Positions 24,801 to 36,155 of a DNA stretch of 64,000 nt are shown piece by piece (within the stretch, counting starts at the first letter, position 1; the number at the start of each line of letters is the position of its first letter). The translations under genes were made by a program, and so were the position numbers. The stretch is from Dipylidium caninum (Eukaryota; Platyhelminthes; Cestoda; Cyclophyllidea; Dipylidiidae), in contig QEYB01000629.1 of assembly GCA_017562135.1 (NCBI GenBank), positions 868,001 to 932,000 of the forward strand, written 5' to 3'. The notes beneath the pieces are model-generated. The model did not search any database. It had not been told where the DNA came from and was given only the letters and a program-made list of their open reading frames with translations.

Positions 24801-24983
24801 ATGCCGAATCACCCTCTGGCTAATGCCCCGTGTCATGTCATGCCTAGCATTAGCCACACCACGTCGCCTCTGACGAATGAGTTAGTAAGGCTACTTGACG
24901 CTTCCTCTGTTGCAGCTCTCCTTACAAACACTAATAGTAAGCCTTTTTTAAGTAAGGATTCAAAAAGTGGTCGTACGGAATAG
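24801..24983 (+). CDS. Chimeric short ORF ending in the CCDC40 tail (unit 3 only)
   Basis: A 60-codon frame starts at an ATG in array-specific sequence (MPNHPLANAPCH) and runs into the copied CCDC40 terminus (KDSKSGRTE, stop). In the other units one T fewer in the preceding T-run puts a TAA in this frame. An acceptor-like TTGCAG lies inside it (24911-24916), with a strong donor (GTAAGC at 24562) upstream, so a spliced transcript might use only the last part. No known protein resembles the upstream portion. It may be only a chance frame in a non-coding transcript. Confidence 0.2.
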   Translation: MPNHPLANAPCHVMPSISHTTSPLTNELVRLLDASSVAALLTNTNSKPFLSKDSKSGRTE

Positions 24984-25136
24984 AAATGGCCTACCCCCAT
25001 CTCATAGAGCTATGCACCAACTCCCCTATCTTCAACTTCCAAAACCATTAAAGAGTTTGGAGAAATTATTCTTCATTCTTTACTGAGCTGTTTTCACTAA
25101 CTAACATGCATGATTAATAGAAAGGTTGTGGGGGTG

Positions 25137-26020
25137 TCACTCTTCCACATGAATGAACTCATGCTCCTCAACAGTTCTAATGTCCTTCTCCACCTCCTTC
25201 AACGCCTTTTCCAGCCTCTCCTTTTTTTGTCTCTTGTGCAAGGTGTCGATAATGACAGACAAACGTAAGAATTCGGCGTAGAGCTGTGAATGCTTCTCCT
25301 TCAACGAGTGCAAAAGGTCTTCCCGCTCCCGAGCGGAGAGTCGAGGCACTTGTCGGTGCAAAGCGACTTCTTCTTCGTACTGGGTGTAGAGTTTGGCACT
25401 TTCCATTTTCTCCTCTCTTCTCCGCTTCATGTAAGCCGGTGGTTGGCCAAAATCCTTCAATCAGTCAATCAATCAGAGACGCGTGCATGTGCTTACCTTT
25501 TTGCCAAGATACTGTTTCGTAAGGCCTGATCCAGTAAGCTTATATGTGTGGCCGCGTTTGGAATCAACCACTGCCGGAATGTGATGTTTGGCATCAGATA
25601 ACTGTGCGAGGAGCCTATTTCGGCGGATGATATTTACCTCATTGGGTCTATCAAATGTTGGTCTCAAACGGAGGTCAGGCAAAGGCGATCTTCTTGCAGC
25701 ACAAAAATGTTTGTTGTTCTGGGAGTTGGCATTTTTGTGGAGGTTAAGTGCTGCATGCGACCGTAAAAAGTGGTTTGGATCTGGGCTTTTGTACTGCAGC
25801 CGGACCGATAGTTCTACGGTGGCCAGTTTTGCGTTCCATCATTTCTTGTCTAACCATGGGCCGGTGAATCGATTGATATCTAGCTGACAATTCATGCTAC
25901 TATGTGTCCACACCTTCTTGACTGTGGTTTGACTCCAGGTTCACTCGGTAATAAATTGTAGATTGATTCCACGTTGTTAAGAGTTAGGAGCGCTTGGGGA
26001 ATTGAAATGCCGCCAGCCAT
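25137..26020 (-). pseudogene. ENKUR: ENKUR copy 4 (array unit 3), frameshift in exon 2
   Basis: Exon 3 is open and matches copy 3 throughout. In exon 2 one extra base near 25785-25795 shifts the frame around AVQKPDP and brings a stop about 20 codons later. The rest of exon 2 is open in the proper frame but diverged (NNKHFC for NNNHFC). The conserved start codon is GTG (VESIYNLLPSEPG); only the upstream MAGG ATG at 26020 could start it. A short protein from an internal start is conceivable but unsupported. Confidence 0.82.
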
Positions 26021-26757
26021 TAGTAGTGAGTATGTTTTTTGGTGCTTACTACTTGGAAGACATAGATAAATGAGGTGTAGCAGGGAGTCTTGAAATCGCG
26101 CACTCGTCGCTATGGCAAAAATAAGCAACAGTCAGTCATTTGAACGCTGACGACCTCATACAAGTTGGAGATAAGGAGATGCAAATTCTGCAACATTAAT
26201 ACGCCATTTTGGCCAATAAACTTTTATCGACAAGAAGGAGTTGATAAAGGAGTGAGAACATATATACACGTCTGTTGGCCACATTATCATGAGGTGTGAA
26301 TTTTGCTGCGGAACAATATGTAGTTTAGTGGTAGTGTAATAGGCAATCATCGAATGTCGCCTGGGATGCTAAAGCGGAAGTGGCAGGCACCGATGACTGT
26401 GCGAATCACCTCCCCTGGGCATTGCGGCGAATGAGGCGATACCCGTGGGCATGCAGTTTCGAGAAGGCAACACTCGTTGATGAGTTAAGTAGAAGCTGAA
26501 GCAAGAACGGAGCAAGGAGAGTTGGCTGCCACGGGAGGCTTAGAGCCCGCGAGCACCGGGACCCCGGGACCCCGGGATATCGCGGAGATGGAATGAGAAA
26601 ATCGCTGACCACCTCGAACTGCATCGGTGAACGACGATGTGATCATCATGAAGGCCAGGAGACCTGGCCTGAGCATTATAACTCGCTGTGAGGGGCCGAG
26701 TGGACAGGCAGCTTGGCATGACTCCTAGGGTAGTTTGTTTGTTTGTTTGTAGGCGTG

Positions 26758-29700
26758 AGATGCGTAGATGCAAGCGCGGACGGAGGGCGCGATAACACCA
26801 GGGAGCAGGTGAGGGGCGAGGACGATCGCAGAAGAGGAGCATGGGTAGGCGGTTGCAGACGCAGACGCGGACGCAGAGGCAGACGCGGGTGCGAGAGTTG
26901 GAAGCGCGGAAGATGGGAGAGCACGGGGTGGAGAGAGACGGACGAGGCGAGGCGAGGGGGAAGGCTTGGGTGCAACTAGCCACCGCAAGAGGTGGCCCAG
27001 AGACGAGTTCGAGCGAGACTCGGGCGAGGCTGGAGCGAGGCAGGGCAAGGTAAGGTAAGACGAGCGAGTAATATGGGAGTGATGAGTGGGGTGGGGTGGG
27101 GTGGGGGCAGAACCGCTCGGCACTCGTCCGACCCATCCACCGAGAGCAACACGGCGGAGCGGGCGCGCGCCCACCACCGCAAGGAGGCAGGATTGAACCC
27201 GAGACCACCGCGCTGCTGCAAGGCGACGCGATCAACCAGGCAGTCGGCCCAGTCAGCAAGACGCGCGCGACTCCACGCCGGTGGAGACGCAGCCCCAACG
27301 CTGACAGCCAAGCACCTCTTCACGCTCACGGGCGGACGACGCTAATCGTCATCGCGGCTGGGTAGCCAGGAGCAGTTTTGACTGACGTCCTGGTGATGCG
27401 TACTATAGGAGTGATCCCTAGAAGTACGATCTTAACCGCCACGGCGCTCCACCCCAAACCCGCCCACCGCATCCCCCTTGACCAAGTCACCACCCTCCCC
27501 ATCTCCTCTCCTCTTCCACCACTCCTGTTTCCACCTCCTCCTCATCCCATACTCAGCACGCCCTTCTTCTCACCAATTCCACTGCCTCCTCGCCTCACCT
27601 GCCCCCCTTCCCCTTCTCCCTCTCCTCTCTCTATGCTCTCTCATCAGTAGTATACGCTACCAACAAAGACACACACACAACTCACATCCTCCCTCCATTG
27701 CTCCGAGATCACGGCGCCAGTGTGTCGCCGCGTTGAGCTCGTGGCCTCAGCACCACTGTTTTCACCGAGTAAGTGGCTAACCTGCCTTCACCAACACCCC
27801 GCTTGGCTGCTTCGGAGCGACATTCTCGACCATTTTCGCCAACCCCGCACCCACACACCCACCCTATCCCTCTCTCGCATCTCGTCATGCGCACACACTG
27901 AGCCTACCACCTCAGCATAATACTCGTCGTCCGCCCTACTTCCTCCTCTACCCCTATCCACCCCTATCCACCCCTATCCACCCCGATCTAGCCCGAACCA
28001 AGCCTCCATGCCGAATCACCCTCTGGCTAATGCCCCGTGTCATGTCATGCCTAGCATTAGCCACACCACGTCGCCTCTGACGAATGAGTTAGTAAGGCTA
28101 CTTGACGCTTCCTCTGTTGCAGCTCTCCTTACAAACACTAATAGTAAGCCTTTTTAAGTAAGGATTCAAAAAGTGATCGCACGGAATAGACATGGCCTAC
28201 TCCCATCGCATGAAGCTATGCTCCAACTCCTGTATCTGCAATTGTCAAAACCATTAAAGAGTTTGGCGGAATTATTCTTCATTGGTTATTGAGCAGTTTC
28301 CACTAACTAACATGCACGATTAATAAAAAAGTGTCGAGGTGTCACTCTTCCACATGGATGAACTGATGCTCCTCAACTGTTCTAATGTCCTTCTCTAGGT
28401 CCTTCAGCGCCTTTTCCAGCCTCTCCTTCTTTTGTCTCTTGTGCAACGTATCGATAATGACAGACAAACGTAGGAATTCGGCGTAGAGCTGCGAATGCTT
28501 TTCCTTCAATGAGTGCAAAAGGTCTTCCCGCTCTCGAGCGGAGAGTCGAGGCACTTGCCGGTGCAAAGCAACTTCTTCTTGGTACTGGGTGTAGAGTTTG
28601 GCACTTTCCACTTTCTCCTCTCTTCTCCGCTTCATGTATGCCGGTGGTTCGCCAAAAATCCTTCAATCAATCAATCAATCAATCATCATTCATTCATTCA
28701 TTCAGAGATGCGTCCATGTGCTTACCTTTTTGTAAAGATACTGTTTCGTAAGGCCTGATCCATTAAGCTTATATCTGTGGCCGAATTTGGAATCAACCAC
28801 TGCTGGAGTGTGATTTTGGCATCAGATAACAGTGCGAGGAGCCTATTTCGGCGGATGATATTTACCTCATTGGGTCTATCAAATGTTGGTCTCAAACGGA
28901 GGTCAGGCAAAGGCGATCTTCTTGCAGCACAAAAATGGTTGTTGTTCTTGGAATCAGCATTTTTGTGGAGGTTATGTGCTTCATGCGACCGTAAAAAGTG
29001 TTTCGGGTCTGGCTTCTGTACTGCAGCCGGACCGATAGTTCTACGATGGCCAGTTTTGCGTTGCATCATTTCTTGTCTAACCATGGGCCGATGAATCGAT
29101 TGATATCTAGCTGACAATTTATGCTACTATGTGCCCACACCTTCTTGACTGTGGTTTGACTGCAGGTTCAGTCGGTAGTAAATTGTAGACTGACTCCATG
29201 TTGTTAAGAGTTAGGAGAGCTGGGAGAATTGAAGTGCCGCCAGCCATTAGTAGTGAGTATGTTTTTTGGTGCTTACTACTTGGAAGACATAAATAAATGG
29301 GTGTAGAAGAGAGTCTTGAAATTGCGCACCTGTCGCTATGGTAAAAGTAAGCAACAGTCAGTCATTTGAACGCTGACGACCTCATACAAGTTGGAGATAA
29401 GGAGATGCAAATTCTGCAACATTTAATACGCCATTTTGGCCAATAAACTTTTATCGACAAGAAGGAGTTGATAAAGGAGTGAGAACATATATACACGTCT
29501 GTTGGCCACATTATCATGAGGTGTGAATTTTGCTGCGGAACAATATGTAGTTTAGTGGTAGTGTAATAGGCAATCATCGAATGTCGCCTGGGATGCTAAA
29601 AGCGGAAGTGGCAGCACCGATGACTGTGCGAATCACCTCCCCTGGGCATTGCGGCGGCGATACCCGTGGGCATGCAGTTTCGAGAAGGCAACACTCGTTG

Positions 29701-29979
29701 ATGAGTTAAGTAGAAGCTGAAGCAAGAACGGAGCAAGGAGAGTTGGCTGCCACGGAGGCTTAGAGCCCGCGAGCACCGGGACCCCGGGACCCCGGGATAT
29801 CGCGGAGATGGAATGAGAAAATCGCTGACCACCTCGAACTGCATCGGTGAACGACGATGTGATCATCATGAAGGCCAGGAGACCTGGCCTGAGCATTATA
29901 ACTCGCTGTGAGGGGCCGAGTGGACAGGCAGCTTGGCATGACTCCTAGGGTGTAGTTTGTTTGTTTGTTTGTAGGCGTG
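26758..29979. repeat. Array unit 4 (3222 bp)
   Basis: G4 tract 27088-27107, tRNA-like segment 27179-27259 (-), minisatellite 27950-27984, CCDC40 tail about 28164-28190, then ENKUR copy 5. The pyrimidine stretch resembles units 1 and 5 (AGTATACGCTACCAACAAAG) rather than 2 and 3. The ENKUR upstream part near 29290-29350 is unusually diverged (AAATAAATGGGTGTAGAAGA). Confidence 0.93.
28342..29247 (-). pseudogene. ENKUR: ENKUR copy 5 (array unit 4), two frameshifts
   Basis: Exon 1 is intact with the conserved ATG. Exon 2 loses one base at the GATTTTGG run (about 28813), so its last third (expected HHIPAVVDSKRGHTYKL) is read in the wrong frame. Exon 3 gains one A in the CCAAAAATCC run (about 28655) right after the splice junction but is otherwise open, with QEEV and DLEKD variants. 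Intron 2 is longer than in copy 3 owing to expanded TCAA and TTCA tetranucleotide runs (28667-28703). Both lesions sit in short homopolymers, so error is possible. Confidence 0.82.
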
Positions 29980-31725
29980 AGATGCGTAGATGCAAGCGCG
30001 GACGGAGGCGCGATAACACCAGGGAGCAGGTGAGGGGCGAGGACGATCGCAGAAGAGGAGCATGGGTAGGCGGTTGCAGACGCAGACGCGGACGCAGAGG
30101 CAGACGCGGGTGCGAGAGTTGGAAGCGCGGAAGATGGGAGCACGGGGTGGAGAGAGACGGACGAGGCGAGGCGAGGGGGAAGGCTTGGGTGCAACTAGCC
30201 ACCGCAAAGAGGTGGCCCAGAGACGAGTTCGAGCGAGACTCGGGCGAGGCTGGAGCGAGGCAGGGCAAGGTAAGGTAAGACGAGCGAGTAATATGGGAGT
30301 GATGAGTGGGGTGGGGTGGGGTGGGGGCAGAACCGCTCGGCACTCGTCCGACCCATCCACCGAGAGCAACACGGCGGAGCGGGCGCGCGCCCACCACCGC
30401 AAGGAGGCAGGATTGAACCCGAGACCACCGCGCTGCTGCTCAAGGCGACGCGATCAACCAGGCAGTCGGCCCAGTCAGCAAGACGCGCGACTCCACGCCG
30501 GTGGAGACGCAGCCCCGACGCTGACAGCCAAGCACCTCTTCACGCTCACGGGCGGACGACGCTAATCGTCATCGCGGCTGGGTAGCCAGGAGCAGTTTTG
30601 ACTGACGTCCTGGTGATGCGTACTATAGGAGTGATCCCTAGAAGTACGATCTTGGCCCCACCAATGCTTCACCCCAAACCCGCCCACCGCATCCCCCTTG
30701 ACCAAGTCACCACCCTCCCCATCTCCTCTCCTCTTCCACCACTCCTGTTTCCACCTCCTCCTCATCCCATACTCAGCACGCCCTTCTTCTCACCAATTCC
30801 ACTGCCTCCTCGCCTCACCTGCCCCCCTTCCCCTTCTCCCTCTCCTCTCTCTATGCTCTCTCATCAGTAGTATACGCTACCAACAAAGACACACACACAA
30901 CTCACATCCTCCCTCCATTGCTCCGAGATCACGGCGCCAGTGTGTCGCCGCGTTGAGCTCGTGGCCTCAGCACCACTGTTTTCACCGAGTAAGTGGCTAA
31001 CCTGCTCCTCACTGACACCCCGCTTGGGTGCTTCGCACCCACATTCTCGACCATTTTCGCCAACCCCGCACCCACACACCCACCCTATCCCTCTCGATCT
31101 CGTCATGCGCACACACTGAGCCTACCACCTCAGCATAATACTCGTCGTCCGCCCTACTTCCTCCTCTACCCCTATCCACCCCTATCCACCCCTATCCACC
31201 CCGATCTAGCCCGAACCAAAGCCTCCATGCGAATCACCCTCTGGCTAATGCCCCGTGTCATGTCATGCCTAGCATTAGCCACACCACGTCGCCTCTGACG
31301 AATGAGTTAGTAAGGCTACTTGACGCTTCCTCTGTTGCAGCTCTCCTTACAAACTAATAGTAAGCCTTTTTAAGTAAGGATTCAAAAAGTGATCGCACCG
31401 GAATAGACATGGCCTACTCCCATCGCATGAAAGCTATGCTCCAACTCCTGTATCTGCAATTGTCAAAACCATTAAAGAGTTTGGCGGAATTATTCTTCAT
31501 TGGTTATTGAGCAGTTTCCACTAACTAACATGCACGATTAATAAAAAAGTTGTCGAGGTGTCACTCTTCCACATGGATGAACTGATGCTCCTCAACTGTT
31601 CTAATGTCTCTCTCTAGGTCCTTCAGCGCCTTTCCAGCCTCTCCTTCTTTTGTCTCTTGTGCAACGTATCGATAATGACAGGACAAACGTAGGAAATTCG
31701 GCGTAGAGCTGCGAAATGCTTTTCC
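29980..31725. repeat. Array unit 5, truncated (1746 bp)
   Basis: G4 tract 30308-30327, tRNA-like segment 30399-30481 (-), minisatellite 31169-31202, CCDC40 tail about 31379-31406, then only the 3' part of ENKUR exon 3. It has a private change after GTACGATCTT at 30653 (GGCCCCACCAATGC in place of the CGCCACGGCG type). Similarity stops abruptly at TGCTTTTCC|ACATCG, which marks the right edge of the array. Confidence 0.9.
31561..31725 (-). pseudogene. ENKUR: ENKUR copy 6, 3' fragment of exon 3
   Basis: Only the end of exon 3 remains, from the stop (TCA at 31561-31563, plus strand) to about codon LKEK, where array similarity ends. Small indels (GCGCCTTTCC, ACAGGACAAACG, GGAAATTCGG) break the frame. 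It cannot encode enkurin. Confidence 0.85.
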
Positions 31726-32370
31726 ACATCGATTGAATTTGACCTGCGGTCCTTCAGAGGAGGCAACCATTTCTGACTCCCCTCAAAATCTAAACCAACG
31801 GTTTTCCATTCTCCCTCTGCTTTGTCCATTTTAATTGACCACACACTGTATCCCTTAGTGGTCCTTGTTCAGACGGTGTTCCCATTGACCATCATCCTCA
31901 TCATGTTTTCTTATCCATCCTGCTGTCCTCCTGACCACCACTATTTCTGCGAATCATGATTTACCCAATTTCTACTCTAAATATACTCTAGGCATAACGA
32001 CTATTCATCCCATAAAGCAGAACCGGATATCATGTACCTGTGCATTTCCATACTTTTGTATACGCGCGGATGCCGCTGCGGATGTAGTCGCGCTTTCACA
32101 AAACATTGCAACATGTCCCGCACATCAGCCTAAATAACTGCGAGCTCCCATTTAACGTTGCCTTCAGGCTCGTATCGGTCGAATATACGAAACCATAGGC
32201 CATACCCCACCTCAATGGCACAATATCACGTGACCGTTCACTGTGCTCACGTGCATTTGTTAAACGTTCTCCTGACCACATCTACTCTTCAGCCCTCAAC
32301 GCATTACGGACACACAGGAAAACGCTCGCATGACACAAAGTCCTACCGATTTGGAAAAAATAAAGCAATA
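31726..32370. other. Gap between the array and WDR46
   Basis: No gene recognised. Sequence just right of the array (31726-31990) is not part of the array unit and contains several TGACCACC/TTGACCA motifs on the plus strand. It could be a degenerate dispersed repeat, but I see no terminal structure. The part nearest 32370 would carry the WDR46 3' UTR; no canonical minus-strand AATAAA was found close to the stop. Confidence 0.4.
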
Positions 32371-35332
32371 TTAGCGTTTTTTAGGAATAAGTACATCAAG
32401 AGCGGAGCCCGTTAACTTCTTGGTCCTCTGCTTGGCAACCAAAGCATCACTAGGCAAATTACCCAGAACCTCCTGTTCTGCTTTCTGCTTATGGCGACTC
32501 TCCACCTTTTCTCGCAACAGAGTCGAAATCTCGAATTGCTTCCTATTGAATCGCAGGACCTGTTTCCTTTGCTCAATCTTGCTGGCTTTCGAACGACCCT
32601 TCATCTTGTTACGATTTACTTTCGGCATTGGAACCTTGGGTATTTCTCCCAACTGCAAAGAAAAACATTTCAAATGTTTACGAGATGTAAAATGAAATAC
32701 TTACCAGAGCTTTACGTTTCTTCTCCCACTCCTCCTCAATATCCTCTCGTCGAACCTTGTTCAATATTGACTCCACAGATATCATCGTATACGGTATCTA
32801 TGCAAAATACGATTATAAAAAACACACAAAGGACTTCAGATTAAGAGCCAAAGCCACATTTATCATATGGTCATATTTATGGCGAATATAATAAAGCGAG
32901 AATGAATGAAAAATATGCACTTTACCTTGTCAAGAAGTCGCCGAACCTCACGCTCCTGACGATAACGTCGGTTCGCAAAAATGTTCTCTTCTAATGCATC
33001 AAAATTTGGCTCACCGGCACCAGGACAGAGAAGAGAGTTAAAGCCCCCAGCGGTCGATACTCCAAGGATGTCTTCATAGGGACAGAAGGCCACACCATGA
33101 ATAGGGCGTGTGCAATTATGCGTCAAATAGGCGCCACGCAGTACTCGACGGTGTACTCGGCCTGCCTCCACATCCACGAGCTCATTGGCCGAATTGCCGA
33201 TGGTGGTTACGTTCTTCAAAACCTGCCACAACAAAAGAGAACGGAGAGGAATCAACACCGATGATCAATTGAAACGTTCTAAAAGATGCACATAATTTAT
33301 CATTAAGTGAAGGAGTTAACGAGATCATGTCGAATGTCAATTTCCAATGTGCGCCCATAAATAGTGCTGGTTTTGAAATGCCTAGTAATGACTTTACTTG
33401 GTGGTTCTCAGGGAGTGAAATGACATTAAGCATTTGCGTACAATTGCTAACAGCTCAAAGGTCATCGACGCATTAATGAGGTGAAGAAGTATAAAGTCAA
33501 CAAGCGTTTTCAAAAATTCAACAAGAATTCTGGAGCAATATGTAAAGCAGATGATAATTTATTTGCTGTTGGAGGTGTTGTGATCGTTTTAGGACGTTCG
33601 GATGACCGGGTGTCCTTCAGTCATCACCGATTGACGACTGAGCCAAATAGGGGTATATTTATTCCTAGTGAATAAACTAACAGGGAAGCAAATCACAAAT
33701 AGCCATGGTGTCTTTCTCATTGATGAAAAGGCAGGTGTAGGGATGCGGCGGAGACGGTACCCGCAAACTGAAGTAAGAAACTTGTGACCTCCAAGGTTAG
33801 GAAAAGCGAAAATGTATTTTTACACATTTCACACACATGAATACATCTGTGTTCGGATAAACCACAGGGAAAGAGAATCAATTGAAACCTACCTGGTCAT
33901 CATATTAAAATTGGTAATTATAGAAGCGAAAAATAATAGTCGATACCATGAATTTATAGATAATAGTAGGTGAGATAGAGCTGCTAGTAGAGAAAACGCG
34001 TTTTTGAGCATTAGGGGGACCAATGGGTGGAATAATTGGGTGAAAATATGTTGATAATTGTCAGTTTAATAATTAAAAGTGAGGTTGTTATGGTAAATTA
34101 AGAAATTCACGGTCAAGTGCTTACATCTTTGTACTTTAACGAAAATCCATGAATCGCACGGCATCAAGCCATACCACAATTAAGCTAACCTGAACCGTAG
34201 TCGACGACCCCAGAGCAAGAAGTCCCATCTGGCTAAAATCCATCGTCACCGCGGGTGTTGCAAGTGTAACTTCAGTTAGACAGGTGTGGGTAATCCGGAG
34301 ATCCCAGATCTTTAAAGTTCTATCCAAACCGCAAGTGGCAAGGTACCTACAGATGTGTCAAATAAGTCCAATGCACGACAGAAATGACAGGAAAATTAAT
34401 TAAATTTGACCTACTCGCCAGTGCGATTGACAATAAGTGATTTGACCCCGGAATTGTGACATAACATCTTAATGACAGGATACTTTTCAGTCGGAATCCA
34501 TACTGAAACAGCACCACTTGGGTGTCCTGTCAAAATTGAAGCATTGCTAGGATTCTGACAGGCAACTTGAATTGATCCCATGAAAGTGGGAAAAGAGGCC
34601 ACAACTTCACCAACCGAGGCATCCAAGTAATAAATGAATCCGTTTCCGGCCATGGCAACTAAGAGAAAGTGGTATGGAAGAAACTCAAGTCGCCGAATAT
34701 CAGCCAAGCGCTTGAGACAGTGCAACTCTATTCCCTGATTATCATACACATAAGTATAGCCCTTTTGAGCTACAGCGACAAAGGTCTCTTGGTGAAGAAA
34801 TCTACATAAAGTGAAAGACAAGCAGGCAATTACTTAATGTCACGGCAATCCTCATCCACTTTTGTCTCAAACATGAGGCGTTTGGTCATCCAGTCAAGGG
34901 CTGCGATGTGACCACGTTTCCCACACATGGCTAAGTATCTAACTGAGAATGCGATCAGATAAGATAGGTGATGTACCTTCCGTTACGAGAGTAACTGAAA
35001 GAGTAGGGTCCCAATTCAAGCCTAAGTTCAAATTGCTAAAAAATATTAAATGAAAAACAACTACCTTTGAGGCGGAACCCAGGTCAACATTCCGGCGTAT
35101 AATCTCCTGTGTAACTATTTCATCGTCAGCTTTCTCAATGAATCTACATAGTGGTACATACGGGAGAATCATCAGCATACCCAGGCCCTTCAGGGTAGAC
35201 GGACCCAACTTTATTGGCCTGTTTTACAGCAAATTTGACTTTTCGAATTTGCTGTGCAACTTTTTTCCGGTGAAATCTTGTGGGTAAGCCAGACTAAAGC
35301 AATATATACACACAAGAACTCACCACGTCCAT
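32371..35332 (-). CDS. WDR46: WDR46 / UTP7 (BING4), nucleolar WD40 protein (10 exons)
   Basis: Exons in coding order: 35332-35324, 35293-35181, 35143-35065, 35035-34977, 34938-34834, 34801-34415, 34346-34190, 33222-32926, 32797-32705, 32652-32371. They total 1581 nt (526 residues), phases consistent. A basic N-terminus ([15 protein letters not shown]) is followed by YPEGPG and the BING4-type WD40 propeller: [54 protein letters not shown]. The C-terminal BING4CT domain shows [21 protein letters not shown] followed by NFDALE (about residues 354-378), then a lysine-rich tail. The yeast orthologue Utp7 belongs to the small-subunit processome that matures 18S rRNA. Exon 1 is only nine bases (ATG GAC GTG). 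Introns 1-5 are 29-38 bp. The gene is divergent from CDC14. Confidence 0.94.
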
Positions 35333-36155
35333 TTAGCAGTCGAACGCGTAACCCGCCGTGGTTAAGGTCATATAAAGTAGGCTTTATATGATAGTACGAT
35401 CAAAAATATGTCTATAGTTGTTCGATATTTCTGGTAACTTGTTTAACTTAGCTCATGAAAATTTGAGTGATGGTGAAGCTATTACGGGTCCTTAATGCAT
35501 TTGTAACACTTTTATTTTTTAGAAGCTTACGCAAAAATGGCATTACCAGTTGTGTTAAAATCAATCCAGATTTTGTTAGATCTTACTTATAGGAAAATTG
35601 GGCCCGGTTAAATCTACCAATCAATTTTGTCATCACTTGCCATTAAATTAAAAATGTTTAGTTTCTATACGAGAAACGCTCACGATTTTACCTCAAAGCA
35701 ACACAGATTTTGCGAAATTAAGCTCGAGAGGAGTCTCTCTGTCTACTGGAGTCTGTCCTTTCTTCTGTGAACGAGTTAAATTAGAAAATAACGCCCTTTA
35801 TTGAAACTCGTTTTAAACAGTGTATTCACCTCATTTTTTTGTGCAATTCAAAGTGGCCTTTTGCGTGCTTAGATAGAAGAGACTCGAGGGCAGGTGAAAC
35901 CATATCTCGCGCTAGGCATGGAAGGCCTTCAATCTTACTGGAACCCCAAAAAGCTCGTGTTTCTCGCAACTCTTTGCCAGTATTTTCGTTATACTTATTC
36001 CCGGCAGCCCTATCATTTATACGAAGAGTTCGAGAACAACTGTTATGCACATAATCAGCCTTTCTAGCTTTAGCATTGCAGCGCTTTCGATTTTGCCTGC
36101 ATTAATTCTCATGTGTACGTTATTATTTTATATATCAAAGCGTAATACCGAGTTT
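35333..36155. promoter_or_regulatory. Divergent intergenic region, WDR46 and CDC14
   Basis: About 0.8 kb between the WDR46 start codon (minus) and the proposed first CDC14 exon (plus). It must hold the WDR46 promoter and may serve both genes. No TATA or initiator stands out. The open frame crossing 36045-36155 continues into the proposed CDC14 exon, so the true CDC14 start could be upstream of 36156. Confidence 0.4.

Larger units (their letters stand above)
23526..26757. repeat. Array unit 3 (3232 bp)
   Basis: G4 tract 23854-23875, tRNA-like segment 23946-24026 (-), minisatellite 24744-24778, CCDC40 tail 24954-24983. Its tail reads CGTACGGAATAG and the following 3' UTR (ACCCCCATCTCATAGAG) matches the real CCDC40 3' end better than the other units do. 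One extra T in the preceding T-run keeps a plus-strand frame open into the tail. Around 24490-24610 the sequence diverges from units 1 and 2 (TGTATGTCTCCGCG). Confidence 0.93.

Noticed and set aside
31623..31844. Minus-strand frame joining the ENKUR fragment to flank (MWSIKMDKAEGEWK)
   Set aside because: Crosses the array edge and reads the enkurin part with a frameshift; probably a chance fusion.
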